A stretch of 64,000 nucleotides of DNA from Tepidiphilus succinatimandens (GTDB lineage Bacteria > Pseudomonadota > Gammaproteobacteria > Burkholderiales > Rhodocyclaceae), in assembly GCF_006503695.1 (NCBI RefSeq), contig NZ_SBIK01000001.1, positions 333,283-397,282 on the forward strand, in the 5' to 3' direction. The notes below the pieces were generated by a model. That model was given only the letters and a program-made list of their open reading frames with translations. It did no database searches and was not told the DNA's origin. Of this stretch, positions 1 through 9,529 are shown in pieces. Each line of letters begins with the position of its first letter. Within the stretch, counting starts at the first letter, position 1. Both the position numbers and the translations under genes were made by a program.

Positions 1-1590
1 CCCGGCAGCCGCTCGCAGGCGGTCGTACTCGGCGTCGGCATCCTGGGCGCGGCCATGTTCTACGGCGACGGCATGGTCACGCCGGCCATCTCGGTGCTCT
101 CGGCCGTGGAAGGGCTGCAGATCGCCGCACCGGCGCTGCATCACGTGGTGCTGCCGGTGTCGCTGACGGTGCTCCTCATCCTGTTCTACCTGCAGCACCA
201 CGGCACGACGCTCGTCGGGCATGCCTTCGGGCCGGTGATGTTGGTCTGGTTCGTGGTGCTGGCGCTCCTTGGCCTCAACCAGATCCTCGATGCGCCGGAA
301 GTGCTCGCCGCCCTCAGCCCGGCGTACGCAATCTCCTTTCTCGTGCACCATCACGCGATGGCCCTGGTGGCGATGGGCAACGTCGTGCTGGCGATCACCG
401 GGGCGGAGGCGCTCTACGCCGACATGGGGCACTTCGGACGCAAGCCCATCCGGCGCAGCTGGTTCCTGCTGGTCTTGCCCGCGCTGGTGCTCAACTACTT
501 CGGCCAAGGTGCGCTGCTGCTGCGCGACCCTTCCGCAATGCAGAACCCCTTCTATTTCATGGCCCCCGAATGGGCGCTCTACCCCATGCTGGGCCTGGCG
601 ACGCTGGCGACCGTCATCGCCTCCCAGTCCGTCATCTCGGGCGCCTTCTCCATCACCCGGCAAGCGATCCAGCTGGGGTTCCTGCCGCGCATGGAAGTAC
701 GCCACACCTCGGAGCGCGAGCAGGGGCAAATCTACATACCCGTGCTCAACTGGGCGCTGATGGCCGCGGTGATGCTGCTGGTGCTCGGGTTCCGCTCCTC
801 GAACAACCTCGCGGCGGCCTACGGCCTGGCGGTGACCGGTGACATGGTGATCACCTCGCTTTTGGCCACCGTGGTGGCCGCCCGCGTCTGGGGCTGGGGC
901 TGGGCCCGCGCCGTGGCGCTCTTCGCCTGCTTCCTCGCGGTGGAATTGACCTTCCTCACCGCCAACGTGCTGAAGATTCCCGATGGCGGCTGGTTCCCGC
1001 TGTGCGTGGGGCTGGTGGTCTTCGTGGTGATGCTCACCTGGAAGCAGGGGCGGGAACTGCTCATCGAGCGGCTCGAGGGCGGACGCATGAGCCTTGTCGG
1101 CTTCATCGAGTCGCTGCGCGGCGGCATGCCGCTGCGCGTGCCGGGCACGGCGGTCTTTCTCAACGCCCACCCCGACCGCGTGCCGCACGCCTTGCTGCAC
1201 AACCTCATGCACAACAAGATCCTGCACGAGCGCGTAGTGGTGGCCAGCGTGCACTTCGAGGACGTTCCCTACGTGCCACCTGAGGAACGGCTGGAAATCC
1301 GGGAGCTGCCGGAGAACTTCTGGCAGGTGATCGTGCGCTATGGTTTCATGGACGAGCCCGATCTGCCAGCCGCGCTCGTCGGCGCCGCCCCCAGAGGGTT
1401 GGAGTGCGAGCCGCTCGCCACTTCGTGGTTTCTGGGTCGCGAAACGGTCATTCCCCGCCCCAGTCCCGAGATGCGGCAGTGGCGCAAGCGGATCTTCGTC
1501 GCCCTGCATCGCAACGCCGGCAGCGTCACCGCCTTCTTCAAGATTCCGCCCAACCGCGTCGTCGAGCTCGGCACCCAAGTGCTGCTGTAG
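1..1590 (+). CDS. kup: Kup-family low-affinity potassium transporter, 5' end missing
   Basis: The frame is open from base 1, so the gene begins upstream; 529 codons plus stop remain of the roughly 620-630 usual for Kup. Kup proteins are inner-membrane K+/H+ symporters. The visible part holds the family signatures: GDGMVTPAISVLSAVEG near the left edge, EALYADMGHFGRKPIR, LNYFGQGALLL, and the C-terminal PPNRVVELGTQV, which matches the end of E. coli Kup closely. About nine hydrophobic segments precede a cytoplasmic tail of roughly 150 residues. The missing part would hold the first two or three membrane segments. It ends convergently with ahpF. Family assignment is very secure; the start is not visible. 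Confidence 0.95.
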   Translation, partial: PGSRSQAVVLGVGILGAAMFYGDGMVTPAISVLSAVEGLQIAAPALHHVVLPVSLTVLLILFYLQHHGTTLVGHAFGPVMLVWFVVLALLGLNQILDAPEVLAALSPAYAISFLVHHHAMALVAMGNVVLAITGAEALYADMGHFGRKPIRRSWFLLVLPALVLNYFGQGALLLRDPSAMQNPFYFMAPEWALYPMLGLATLATVIASQSVISGAFSITRQAIQLGFLPRMEVRHTSEREQGQIYIPVLNWALMAAVMLLVLGFRSSNNLAAAYGLAVTGDMVITSLLATVVAARVWGWGWARAVALFACFLAVELTFLTANVLKIPDGGWFPLCVGLVVFVVMLTWKQGRELLIERLEGGRMSLVGFIESLRGGMPLRVPGTAVFLNAHPDRVPHALLHNLMHNKILHERVVVASVHFEDVPYVPPEERLEIRELPENFWQVIVRYGFMDEPDLPAALVGAAPRGLECEPLATSWFLGRETVIPRPSPEMRQWRKRIFVALHRNAGSVTAFFKIPPNRVVELGTQVLL

Positions 1591-1598
1591 ACGCAACA

Positions 1599-1624
1599 GC
1601 CTCCCGCCGGGAAGGACGGGAGGC
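1599..1624 (+). terminator. Hairpin between convergent kup and ahpF
   Basis: An 8-bp perfect stem (GCCTCCCG / CGGGAGGC) with a 10-nt loop starts 9 bases after the kup stop. There is no T-run on either strand, so it is a plausible transcript end or RNA-stabilising hairpin rather than a textbook intrinsic terminator. Confidence 0.4.
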
Positions 1625-1647
1625 GAACCAAAAATCGGGCTTGCTCC

Positions 1648-3237
1648 TTACGACTGCGCCGGGGCGAGCCGAATCAGATAATCGAACGCCGACAGCGCCG
1701 CCTTGGCCCCCTCGCCCATGGCGATGACGATCTGCTTGTAGGGCACCGTGGTGCAGTCGCCAGCCGCGAACACCCCCGGAGCGGAAGTCGTGCAGCGCGC
1801 GTCGATCTCGATTTCGCCGAAGCGGTTGCGCGCCACCGCCCCTTCGAGCCAGTCGGTGTTGGGCACCAGGCCGATCTGCACGAACACGCCGGCCAATTCC
1901 ACCGTATGCTCTTCGCCCGTTGCACGGTCGCGGTAGCGCAGGGCGTTCACCTTGCTCCCATCGCCAAGAATTTCCATGGTCTGGGCGTTGGTGACGATGG
2001 TCACGTTGGGCAGGCTCCTGAGCTTGCGCTGCAGCACCGCATCGGCGCGCAGGGCATCGGCGAATTCGATGAGCGTGACGTGCTCGACGATGCCGGCCAG
2101 ATCGATCGCCGCCTCCACGCCGGAATTGCCTCCGCCGATCACCGCCACTTTCTTGCCTTTGAAGAGCGGCCCGTCGCAGTGCGGGCAGTAGGCCACTCCC
2201 CGGCCGCGGTATTCCTGCTCGCCGGGCACGCCCAGCTCCCGCCAGCGCGCGCCGGTGGCGAGGATCACCGCCTTGGCCCCGAGCTCGGCGCCGTTGGCGA
2301 GCGCCACCTTCGCCGTCTTGCCCGGCTCGGCGGGAACGTCAAGGCGTACCGCGCGCTGATGATTCATAATATCTACATCATAGGCCTTGACGTGCTCTTC
2401 GAGCCCCGCGACGAGCTTGGGCCCCTCGGTCTCCTTCACCGAGATGAAGTTCTCGATGGCGAGCGTGTCCATCACCTGACCGCCGAAGCGCTCGGCCACG
2501 ATCCCGGTGCGCAATCCTTTGCGCGCGGCGTAGATCGCCGCTGCGGCCCCGGCCGGTCCACCGCCGACGATGAGGATGTCGAACTCGCCTTTCTGGGAGA
2601 GCCGCGCCCGCTCGCGCGCTTCGGCCTGCGTGTCGACCTTGGCGAGGATCTCCGGCAGCTCCATGCGTCCTTGGCCGAAGAGCTCGCCGTTGAGATAGAC
2701 GGTGGGCACGGCCATGATCTGCTTGGCCTCGACCTCGGCGGGGAAGCTCGCCCCGTCGATCATCACCGCCTGCACCTTCGGATTCAAGGCGGCCATGGTG
2801 TTGACCGACTGCACCACCTCCGGGCAGTTGTGGCACGACAGCGACACGTACACTTCGAAAGAGAGCGGCGACTCCAGGCTCTTGACCTGCTCGATCACCT
2901 CCGGCTCGAGCTTGGGCGGGTAGCCGCTCACCTGCAGCAGCGCGAGAATGAGCGAGGCGAACTCGTGCCCCAGCGGCAAGCCGGCGAAATGCACCCGCGG
3001 GGCTTCGCCGGGGCGCGTCACCGCGAACGCCGGGCGCCGACCGCCGGCGACTTCCTCACCCACCGCTTCGCGCACCGTCACCTTGCCGCCGCCGGCAGCG
3101 ACGATCTCCTGCACCAGCTCGGCCAGCTGCCGACCGCGCTCGCTGTCGTCGAGCGCCGTGACGAGCTCGATCGGCCCGGCGAGCCGGGTCAGATATTGCG
3201 TCAAGGCGTTCTTCGTTTCTTGATCGAGCAATGCCAT
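1648..3237 (-). CDS. ahpF: Alkyl hydroperoxide reductase subunit F
   Basis: This 529-residue flavoprotein passes electrons from NADH to AhpC. An N-terminal pair of thioredoxin-like folds (about 1-200) carries the CHNC dithiol near residues 135-138. The thioredoxin-reductase-like part follows, with the FAD motif [11 protein letters not shown] (about 220), the redox pair CPHC (about 350), the NAD motif [12 protein letters not shown] and the final FAD contact GVFAAGDCT. Length and domain order equal those of enterobacterial AhpF. The ATG start is preceded by a G-rich ribosome site. It lies 162 bp downstream of ahpC on the same strand, separated by a terminator-like hairpin. A thioredoxin reductase alone would lack the N-terminal CHNC domain. 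Confidence 0.97.
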   Translation of the reverse strand: MALLDQETKNALTQYLTRLAGPIELVTALDDSERGRQLAELVQEIVAAGGGKVTVREAVGEEVAGGRRPAFAVTRPGEAPRVHFAGLPLGHEFASLILALLQVSGYPPKLEPEVIEQVKSLESPLSFEVYVSLSCHNCPEVVQSVNTMAALNPKVQAVMIDGASFPAEVEAKQIMAVPTVYLNGELFGQGRMELPEILAKVDTQAEARERARLSQKGEFDILIVGGGPAGAAAAIYAARKGLRTGIVAERFGGQVMDTLAIENFISVKETEGPKLVAGLEEHVKAYDVDIMNHQRAVRLDVPAEPGKTAKVALANGAELGAKAVILATGARWRELGVPGEQEYRGRGVAYCPHCDGPLFKGKKVAVIGGGNSGVEAAIDLAGIVEHVTLIEFADALRADAVLQRKLRSLPNVTIVTNAQTMEILGDGSKVNALRYRDRATGEEHTVELAGVFVQIGLVPNTDWLEGAVARNRFGEIEIDARCTTSAPGVFAAGDCTTVPYKQIVIAMGEGAKAALSAFDYLIRLAPAQS

Positions 3238-3269
3238 GGTAAATCCCCCCTTCGTCGAAACTTCGGATG

Positions 3270-3298
3270 AAAAAAGCCCCTCGGCCTCTTTCGGCCGA
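3270..3298 (-). terminator. Terminator-like hairpin between ahpC and ahpF
   Basis: Read on the minus strand, a 6-bp stem (TCGGCC / GGCCGA, 6-nt loop) is followed by GGGGC and six T residues. It sits after ahpC and before ahpF. A second, longer hairpin (3321-3352, arms GGCGCCG/CGGCGCC) lies just upstream of it. The pair would allow partial termination and 3'-end protection of ahpC mRNA. Confidence 0.6.
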
Positions 3299-3399
3299 CG
3301 TCTCCGTGATGCAAGGAAAAGGCGCCGCCGCCTCGTGCGGACGGTCGGCGCCCGGAATCTGGCTCCAACCGGGAGTGACCGCGGTTGGAATCCAGGCGA

Positions 3400-3963
3400 T
3401 CAGATCTTGCCGACCAGATCGATGGAAGGCTTGAGCGTCTCGGCGCCTTCGTTCCACTTGGCCGGGCAGACTTCACCCGGATGCTCGGCCACGTACTTGG
3501 CAGCTTTCACTTTGCGCAGCAGCTCGGCGGCATTGCGGCCGATGCTGTTGTCGTTGACCTCCATCCCCTTGATGACGCCGTTGGGGTCGATGATGAAGGT
3601 GCCGCGCAGCGCCACGCCTTCTTCCTCGATCAGCACGTCGAAGGCGCGCGCCAGTTTCTGCGCCGGGTCGCCGAGCATGGGATAACGCACTTTCTTGATG
3701 GCGGGCGACGCCTCGGCCCAGGCTTTGTGCGTGAAGTGGGTGTCGGTCGACACGGAATAGATCTCGCAGTTGATCTTCTTGAACTCGTCGTACAGATCGG
3801 CGAGGTCTTCGAGTTCGGTCGGGCACACGAAGGTAAAGTCGGCCGGATAGAAGACGAACACCGACCAATGGCCGCGCAGATCGGCGTCGGTCACTTCGAC
3901 GAACTTGCCGTTGTGATAAGCCTGCACTTTGAACGGAACGACTTGGGTGTTGATCAAGCTCAT
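3400..3963 (-). CDS. ahpC: Alkyl hydroperoxide reductase subunit C (typical 2-Cys peroxiredoxin)
   Basis: AhpC reduces H2O2, organic peroxides and peroxynitrite and is recycled by AhpF. The start is the ATG that gives [11 protein letters not shown], because GGAGG lies 7 bases upstream and the product is then 187 residues, the same as E. coli AhpC. An ATG nine codons upstream lacks these features. The peroxidatic cysteine is Cys47 in [13 protein letters not shown]. The resolving cysteine lies in [13 protein letters not shown] near the C-terminus, where the helix needed for 2-Cys chemistry is intact. An OxyR-type dyad upstream suggests peroxide induction. Confidence 0.98.
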   Translation of the reverse strand: MSLINTQVVPFKVQAYHNGKFVEVTDADLRGHWSVFVFYPADFTFVCPTELEDLADLYDEFKKINCEIYSVSTDTHFTHKAWAEASPAIKKVRYPMLGDPAQKLARAFDVLIEEEGVALRGTFIIDPNGVIKGMEVNDNSIGRNAAELLRKVKAAKYVAEHPGEVCPAKWNEGAETLKPSIDLVGKI

Positions 3964-3994
3964 AACGGTTCCTCCTGTCTGGGTTTGCACATGG

Positions 3995-4014
3995 CGCCGG
4001 TCGGCCGACCGGCG
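3995..4014. repeat. Perfect 20-bp palindrome in the ahpC leader
   Basis: Each half is CGCCGGTCGG / CCGACCGGCG, fully self-complementary with no spacer. It falls between the predicted ahpC transcription start and the ribosome site, so it could fold in RNA or bind a protein in DNA. Confidence 0.6.
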
Positions 4015-4049
4015 GAGGCCCGGCGCTGCTGCCGGTCACCACGCGAACC

Positions 4050-4079
4050 ATTCTAGGTCAGGTTCCAGGCAAAATCCAA
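4050..4079 (-). promoter_or_regulatory. Candidate ahpC promoter
   Basis: On the minus strand a -35-like TTGGAT and a -10-like TAGAAT are 18 bp apart. The predicted start is near 4043, leaving a leader of about 80 nt. The OxyR-type site lies directly upstream. Confidence 0.55.
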
Positions 4080-4100
4080 TCGTTCCTGGCAAACGTCATG

Positions 4101-4115
4101 ATAGTTAAAAACTAT
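4101..4115. promoter_or_regulatory. OxyR-type operator half-site upstream of ahpC
   Basis: The sequence ATAGTTAAAAACTAT fits the OxyR half-site ATAG-N-T-NNN-A-N-CTAT at every defined base and extends by one more pair (G...C). A weaker match lies about 7 bp nearer ahpC (4079-4093), next to the proposed -35, as expected for an OxyR tetramer acting as activator. No oxyR gene is in the window. Confidence 0.65.
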
Positions 4116-4190
4116 CAAAAAAACACATGATTTAAAGCGTTCTCAATGATCCACACTTCCGTCGTGGGCGACGCCTTTCGGGACATGCGC

Positions 4191-4196
4191 TAGAAT
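4191..4196 (+). promoter_or_regulatory. Possible -10 of the DUF3683 oxidoreductase gene
   Basis: TAGAAT lies 30 bp before the chosen start codon, which would give a leader of about 23 nt. No good -35 is seen at 16-18 bp, so the call is weak. Confidence 0.35.
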
Positions 4197-4225
4197 TGCC
4201 CCTCGAACCGTGCCCGGAGAGGATG

Positions 4226-7200
4226 ATGGACCCGCGTCTGCGCGAAATCCCCTACAACTACACCTCCTTGTCCGACCGTGAGATCGTGATCCGGCTGCTG
4301 GGCGAGGAAGCCTGGGCGATCCTGGAGGCCCTGCGCGCCGAGCGCGTCACCGGCCGCTCGGCCCGCATGCTCTTCGAGATTCTCGGCGACATCTGGGTGG
4401 TGCGGCGCAACCCCTTTCTCGAAGACGATCTGCTCGCCAACCGCAAGCGGCGCCAGGCACTCGTCGAAGCCCTGCGCCACCGGCTCGACGAGGTGGAGAA
4501 ACGGCGCGTGGCAAGCGCCGCCGCCGATCCCGAGCGCGCCGCGCGCGTGGCGCGTCTGGTCGAGCTCACGGCGGCCGCGATCGACGCCTTCGAGCGCTCC
4601 TTCGGCGAAACCGAACGGCTGCGCAAGGACGTGCTGCGCGTGCTGTCGCGCCACACGCGCCGCGACAACATCCGCTTCGACGGGCACGCACGCGTCTCGC
4701 ACGTCACCGACGCCACCGACTGGCGCGTGGAGCTGCCCTTCGTCGTGCTCACGCCGGACACCGAAGAGGAAATCGCTCCGCTGGTGCGCGGCTGCATCGA
4801 GCTAGGGCTGACCATCATCCCGCGTGGCGGCGGTACCGGCTACACCGGCGGCGCCGTGCCGCTCGATGCGCGCTCGGCCGTCATCAACACGGAGAAGCTC
4901 ACCTCGCTCGGCCCGGTCGAGGAGGTGGATCTGCCCGGGCGCGAAGGGCCATTGCCGCAGCGCTACCCCACCATCCGCACCGGCGCGGGCGTCGTCACGC
5001 AGCGCGTGGCCGATGCCGCGACCGCCGCGGGGCGCGTCTTCGCCGTCGACCCCACCTCGGCCGAAGCCTGCTGCATCGGCGGCAACATCGCCATGAACGC
5101 CGGCGGCAAGAAGGCGGTGCTGTGGGGCACGGCGCTCGACAACCTGCTGTGGTGGAAAATGGTCACGCCCGACGGCAACTGGCTCGAAGTCGAGCGGCTC
5201 GAGCACAACCTCGGCAAGATCCACGAGCAGGAGACGGTCTACTTCCGCCTGCGCCGCTTCGACGGGCTCACCTACGCGCCTTTGGGCGAGGAGATCATCA
5301 GCGCGCCGGGCGCGACGATGCGCAAACCGGGCCTGGGCAAGGACGTCACCGACAAATACCTGCACGGCATCCCCGGCATCCAGAAGGAAGGCACCGACGG
5401 CCTCATCGTGGCCGCGCGCTGGGTGCTGCACAAGATGCCGCCGGTCACGCGCACCGTCTGCCTCGAATTCTTCGGCCAGGTGCGCGACGCGGTGCCGGCC
5501 ATCGTCGAGATCACCGACTACTTCAAGCCCGGCGGCGAAGGGCACGCAGCCGGAGTGCAACTGGCCGGCCTCGAGCACCTCGACGAGCGCTACGTCAAGG
5601 CCGTGGGCTATACCACCAAGGCCAAGCGCCGCGGTCGGCCCAAGATGGTGCTGGTGGGCGACATCGTCGGCCACGACGAAGAGGCGGTGATGCGCGCCGC
5701 CTCCGACGTGGTGCGGATGTGCAACAAGCGCGACGCCGAAGGTTTCATCGCCGTCACCCCCGAGCAGCGCAAGCGCTTCTGGCTCGAACGCTCCCGCACC
5801 GCGGCCATTTCCCGGCATACCAACGCCTTCAAGATCAACGAAGACGTCGTCATTCCCCTGCCCAAGATGGGCGAGTACTGCGACGCCGTCGAGCGCATCA
5901 ACATCGAGCTGTCGCTCGACAACAAGCTCGCCCTGTGCGACCGGCTCGAAGCCTTCCTGCGCGAACCCAAGCTGCCGCTCGATCCGGGCGACGCCGACCT
6001 GCCGCCGGAGACGCTCATCGGCGAGAAGCGCGAGCACGCGCTCGAGCTCGTCGACGCGGTGCGCCGGCGCTGGCGCTGGCTGCGCGACCACCTCGACCTG
6101 CCGCTCGCCGAAGCCGAGCCGCACTTCGCCGCATACGGCATCGAAGCGGGCGAACTCACCAACCAGGCCGAGGCGCTCACGCTCTTCCACCGCCTGCAGG
6201 ACTACTCCATCCGCGTCTCCTGGAAACGCGAACTGCGCCCGGGGCTCATGCGCATTTTCGACGGCGACGTCTTCCGCCCCACGCGCGAGCGCATCCTCGA
6301 GCTCCACGAGCAGGTCAAGCGCGGTCGGCTCTTCGTGGCGCTGCACATGCACGCCGGCGACGGCAACGTGCATACCAACATCCCGGTCAATTCCGACGAC
6401 TATGAAATGCTGCAGACCGCCAACCGCGTGGTCGACCGCATCATGGCGGTGGCGAAGTCGCTGGGCGGGGTCATCTCCGGCGAGCACGGCATCGGCATCA
6501 CCAAGATCGACTATCTCGACGAGGAGCAGCTTCGCCCCTTCTGGGACTACAAACGCCGCATCGACCCCAAGGGGGCGTTCAACCGCGGCAAGCTCATGCC
6601 TGGCGGCAACCTCTCCCGCGCCTACACGCCCTCGTTCAACCTGCTCGGGCACGAGTCGCTCATCATGGAGCAGACCGAGATCGGGGCGATCGCCGACGAC
6701 ATCAAATCCTGCCTGCGCTGCGGCAAATGCAAACCCGTGTGCTCGACGCACGTGCCGCGCGCCAATCTCCTCTACAGCCCGCGCGACAAGATCCTCTCCA
6801 CCTCGCAGCTCATCGAGGCGCTGCTCTACGAGGAGCAGACGCGCCGCGGCGTGTCGCTGGCGCACTGGGCCGAGTTCGAAGACATCGGCGATCACTGCAC
6901 CGTCTGCCACAAGTGCGAGAAACCCTGCCCGGTGGACATCGACTTCGGCGACGTCTCGATCAAGATGAGGAACCTGCTGCGCAAGCAGGGGAAGAATTCC
7001 TTCAACCCGGGCACGAAGGCGGCGATGCTGCTGCTCACGATCAAGGACCCGACCACGGTCAAGCTCGTGCGCAAGACCATGGTCGAGTGGGGCTACAAGG
7101 CGCAGCGCCTGGCGCATCATTGGGCCAAGCGCCTCGGGCTCATCCAGGAGCAGACGCGCCGCCCGCCGCTCACCGTGGGCAAGCCGCCGATCCGCGAGCA

Positions 7201-8122
7201 GGTGATCCACTTCGTGAACAAGCCCATGCCGGGCAATCTGCCCAAGCGCACGGCACGGCAACTCCTCGACATCGAGGACCAGACGGTGATCCCGGTGATC
7301 CGCAACCCGCAGGTGCCGGCGGGCGAGTCGGAAGCCGTGTTCTACTTCCCCGGCTGCGGCTCCGAGCGCCTCTTCAGCCAGGTGGGTCTGGCCACCCAGG
7401 CCATGCTCTACCACGTGGGCGCCACCACGGTGCTACCGCCGGGCTACCTCTGCTGCGGCTATCCGCAAACGGCCGCCGGCAACGACGACAAGGGGCAGCG
7501 CATCACCACCGAGAACCGCGTGCTCTTCCATCGCGTGGCCAACACGCTCAACTATCTCGACATCAAGACCGTGGTCGTCTCCTGCGGCACCTGCATGGAC
7601 CAGCTGCTCGACTACCACTTCGAGCAGATCTTCCCTGGCTGCCGCCTGCTCGACATCCACGAATACCTGATGGAGAAAGGCATCGCGCTCGATGGCATTC
7701 CCGGCGTGCGCTACATGTACCACGAGCCCTGCCACACGCCGATGAAGCAGTACGCCGGCATCGAGGTGACGAAGAAACTGCTGGGCACCGAGGTCGTGCT
7801 CAACGACCGCTGCTGCGGCGAATCGGGAACGCTCGCCGTCACGCGGCCGGACGTGTCGACGCAGGTGCGTTTCCGCAAGCAGGAAGAACTGGAGAAGGAC
7901 GCCGCGCGGCTTCGCGCCGACGCCGCGCCGGGCACGCCGGTGAAGGTGCTCACCTCCTGCCCCAGCTGCCTGCAGGGGCTGAGCCGCTTCGAGCACGACG
8001 CGGGAGGGCTGGATGCCGATTACGTGGTGGTGGAACTGGCGAAGCACCTGCTCGGCCCTGAGTGGCTCGAGCGCTACGTCGAGGCCGCCAACCGCGGCGG
8101 GATCGAGCGCGTGCTCCTGTGA
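4226..8122 (+). CDS. DUF3683 FAD-linked oxidase / iron-sulfur / CCG-domain oxidoreductase
   Basis: This 1298-residue fusion puts a D-lactate/glycolate-dehydrogenase-like flavoprotein and its Fe-S partner in one chain. An N-terminal DUF3683 region (about 1-150) is followed by a FAD-binding-4 domain ([16 protein letters not shown], about 190) and an FAD-oxidase C domain ([12 protein letters not shown] ... SGEHGIGI, about 700-760). Two 4Fe-4S motifs follow: [11 protein letters not shown] (about 830) and [12 protein letters not shown] (about 890). Two CCG domains end it (YFPGCGS ... CCGYPQ about 1040-1080; CCGESG about 1195). The second of two adjacent ATGs was chosen because GGAGAGG then lies at normal spacing. 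The substrate is unknown; a 2-hydroxyacid with quinone as acceptor is likely from the family. Confidence 0.9.
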   Translation: MDPRLREIPYNYTSLSDREIVIRLLGEEAWAILEALRAERVTGRSARMLFEILGDIWVVRRNPFLEDDLLANRKRRQALVEALRHRLDEVEKRRVASAAADPERAARVARLVELTAAAIDAFERSFGETERLRKDVLRVLSRHTRRDNIRFDGHARVSHVTDATDWRVELPFVVLTPDTEEEIAPLVRGCIELGLTIIPRGGGTGYTGGAVPLDARSAVINTEKLTSLGPVEEVDLPGREGPLPQRYPTIRTGAGVVTQRVADAATAAGRVFAVDPTSAEACCIGGNIAMNAGGKKAVLWGTALDNLLWWKMVTPDGNWLEVERLEHNLGKIHEQETVYFRLRRFDGLTYAPLGEEIISAPGATMRKPGLGKDVTDKYLHGIPGIQKEGTDGLIVAARWVLHKMPPVTRTVCLEFFGQVRDAVPAIVEITDYFKPGGEGHAAGVQLAGLEHLDERYVKAVGYTTKAKRRGRPKMVLVGDIVGHDEEAVMRAASDVVRMCNKRDAEGFIAVTPEQRKRFWLERSRTAAISRHTNAFKINEDVVIPLPKMGEYCDAVERINIELSLDNKLALCDRLEAFLREPKLPLDPGDADLPPETLIGEKREHALELVDAVRRRWRWLRDHLDLPLAEAEPHFAAYGIEAGELTNQAEALTLFHRLQDYSIRVSWKRELRPGLMRIFDGDVFRPTRERILELHEQVKRGRLFVALHMHAGDGNVHTNIPVNSDDYEMLQTANRVVDRIMAVAKSLGGVISGEHGIGITKIDYLDEEQLRPFWDYKRRIDPKGAFNRGKLMPGGNLSRAYTPSFNLLGHESLIMEQTEIGAIADDIKSCLRCGKCKPVCSTHVPRANLLYSPRDKILSTSQLIEALLYEEQTRRGVSLAHWAEFEDIGDHCTVCHKCEKPCPVDIDFGDVSIKMRNLLRKQGKNSFNPGTKAAMLLLTIKDPTTVKLVRKTMVEWGYKAQRLAHHWAKRLGLIQEQTRRPPLTVGKPPIREQVIHFVNKPMPGNLPKRTARQLLDIEDQTVIPVIRNPQVPAGESEAVFYFPGCGSERLFSQVGLATQAMLYHVGATTVLPPGYLCCGYPQTAAGNDDKGQRITTENRVLFHRVANTLNYLDIKTVVVSCGTCMDQLLDYHFEQIFPGCRLLDIHEYLMEKGIALDGIPGVRYMYHEPCHTPMKQYAGIEVTKKLLGTEVVLNDRCCGESGTLAVTRPDVSTQVRFRKQEELEKDAARLRADAAPGTPVKVLTSCPSCLQGLSRFEHDAGGLDADYVVVELAKHLLGPEWLERYVEAANRGGIERVLL

Positions 8123-8126
8123 GCTT

Positions 8127-8157
8127 GGCGCGGCCCGTCTGTGGGACGGGCCGCGCC
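8127..8157. terminator. 13-bp GC hairpin between convergent genes
   Basis: GGCGCGGCCCGTC and its exact complement flank a 5-nt loop, 4 bases after the upstream stop. No T-run follows on either strand. The position between converging genes fits a bidirectional transcript end. Confidence 0.5.
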
Positions 8158-8161
8158 GGGA

Positions 8162-8692
8162 TCATCGCCCCTGCTGCTGTGCGCGCAAGGCTTCTTCGAG
8201 CTCACGGCGCTCGGCAGCGAGGCGCTCCGCCGCCGTGCGCCGCTCGTCCAAGAGGCGCTGCAGGGTCGGCACGAGCGCATCGGGGTCCGTCCCCTCGGCG
8301 AGCAGGGCGCGGATCTGGGCGATCTGCCGGTCGTAGTCGGCCAACTGCGCGTCGCGCCAGGCATCGAACGCCTGCAACGTCGGAAAAGCCTGCAGCAGAC
8401 GCTCCTGCTTGCGGCGCAGGCCCTGTTCCTGCGGCGAGAGCGCCCCGGCCCCGCTTGCCTCCTGACGCTGCGCCCGCTCGGCCGCCGGATCGATCACCTT
8501 GCGGATCATGCCGCTGTCGTCGACCAGCCAGTATTTGCGCCCATAACACTCGGCGGGCAACGGGTTGCCGCACACGCGCCGGCCGTTGGCATCGTCGCAG
8601 CATGCCACCCCGGTCGGGCCGCCCGCCGTGGCCGACGCCATGACCGCCGCCAGCGCCCCCATCAAGACCCCACCCCCGATCCACCGCCCCAT
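8162..8692 (-). CDS. Secreted coiled-coil protein with an N-terminal Cys cluster, function unknown
   Basis: The 176-residue product starts with a Sec-type signal (MGRWIGGGVLMGALAAVMASATAGG). A compact cysteine-rich segment follows (VACCDDANGRRVCGN, then AECYGRKY), and then a long charged, probably helical coiled coil rich in Glu, Arg, Gln and Ala to the C-terminus. The layout resembles small periplasmic betaproteobacterial proteins of unknown role that begin with a CC-D-N-G-R-R-x-CG segment. Four cysteines in the exported part suggest disulfides. It lies between the DUF3683 gene (convergent) and pyrE (same strand, 95 bp upstream). No enzyme motif was found. Confidence 0.7.
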   Translation of the reverse strand: MGRWIGGGVLMGALAAVMASATAGGPTGVACCDDANGRRVCGNPLPAECYGRKYWLVDDSGMIRKVIDPAAERAQRQEASGAGALSPQEQGLRRKQERLLQAFPTLQAFDAWRDAQLADYDRQIAQIRALLAEGTDPDALVPTLQRLLDERRTAAERLAAERRELEEALRAQQQGR

Positions 8693-8787
8693 CGTCCCCG
8701 GCCCTCACGGCTCGATCCGCATATGATATGCGATAAGGACGATCGATACCACGTCCACCTTGGCATGGGCGTGCCGGGAGGACTTTC

Positions 8788-9447
8788 TCATGCGCGGCGC
8801 GCCGCCTCGCCCTGCACGCCATAGCGCTCGCGATACGCCCGCACCGCCGGTAGGTGCTCGCGCAGCCGCGGATCGTCGGCAAGCAGCGCAAGCAAGTCCT
8901 CGAGCGTGGCTACGGCGATCACGGGGATGCCGAAGCGCCGGCTCACTTCCTGGGCGGCGGACTCCTCGCCCTCGCCGCGCTCCATACGATCGAGCGCGAT
9001 CACGACGCCTGCCGGCTCCGCCCCGTGGGCGCGGATGAGCTCGATCGAGGCCCGCACCGAAGTGCCCGCCGAGATCACGTCATCGACGATGAGGATGCGC
9101 CCGTGCAGCGGCGCGCCGATGAGCCGCCCCCCTTCGCCGTGGTCCTTGGCTTCCTTGCGATCGAACGAAAAAGGCTTATCGAGGCCGCGCTCGGCCAGAC
9201 GAATCGCCACGCCCGTCACCAAGGGAATGCCCTTGTACGCCGGCCCGAAGAGTCCGTCGAAGGCGATGCCGCTTGCGCGGATCGCCTCGACGTAGAAGCC
9301 GCACAGGGCGCGAAACGAGGCGCCGTCGTCGAAGAGCCCCGAATTGAAGAAATACGGCGAGCGCCGCCCGGCCTTGGTGACGAACTCGCCGAAGCGCAGC
9401 ACCCCCTTCTCGCAGGCCAGGCGCAGGAATTCCCGGCTAAAATCCAT
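8788..9447 (-). CDS. pyrE: Orotate phosphoribosyltransferase
   Basis: PyrE joins orotate to PRPP to give OMP in pyrimidine synthesis. The 219-residue protein has the type I phosphoribosyltransferase fold, with the PRPP loop [14 protein letters not shown] at about 120-135, the N-terminal SPYFFNSG orotate region, and the [13 protein letters not shown] flexible loop with the catalytic Lys. Length matches the E. coli enzyme (213 residues). It is transcribed divergently from xth across an 82-bp gap. Confidence 0.97.
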   Translation of the reverse strand: MDFSREFLRLACEKGVLRFGEFVTKAGRRSPYFFNSGLFDDGASFRALCGFYVEAIRASGIAFDGLFGPAYKGIPLVTGVAIRLAERGLDKPFSFDRKEAKDHGEGGRLIGAPLHGRILIVDDVISAGTSVRASIELIRAHGAEPAGVVIALDRMERGEGEESAAQEVSRRFGIPVIAVATLEDLLALLADDPRLREHLPAVRAYRERYGVQGEAARRA

Positions 9448-9529
9448 GAACTTCCCCTTTTTTCATGCACGCAACGGGCGGCAATGGTACGCGCCGGCCC
9501 GCCGCGCCGCAAGCCGCCCTGGAGACGAC

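Noticed and set aside
4802..7414. Open frame of 870 codons antisense to the DUF3683 gene
   Set aside because: A composition artefact: no recognisable motif, and the sense strand encodes clear FAD and Fe-S domains.
8700..8760. Dyad GCATATGATATGC in the gap upstream of the secreted-protein gene
   Set aside because: Short and AT-centred with no promoter spacing or known operator match; not enough to call a site.
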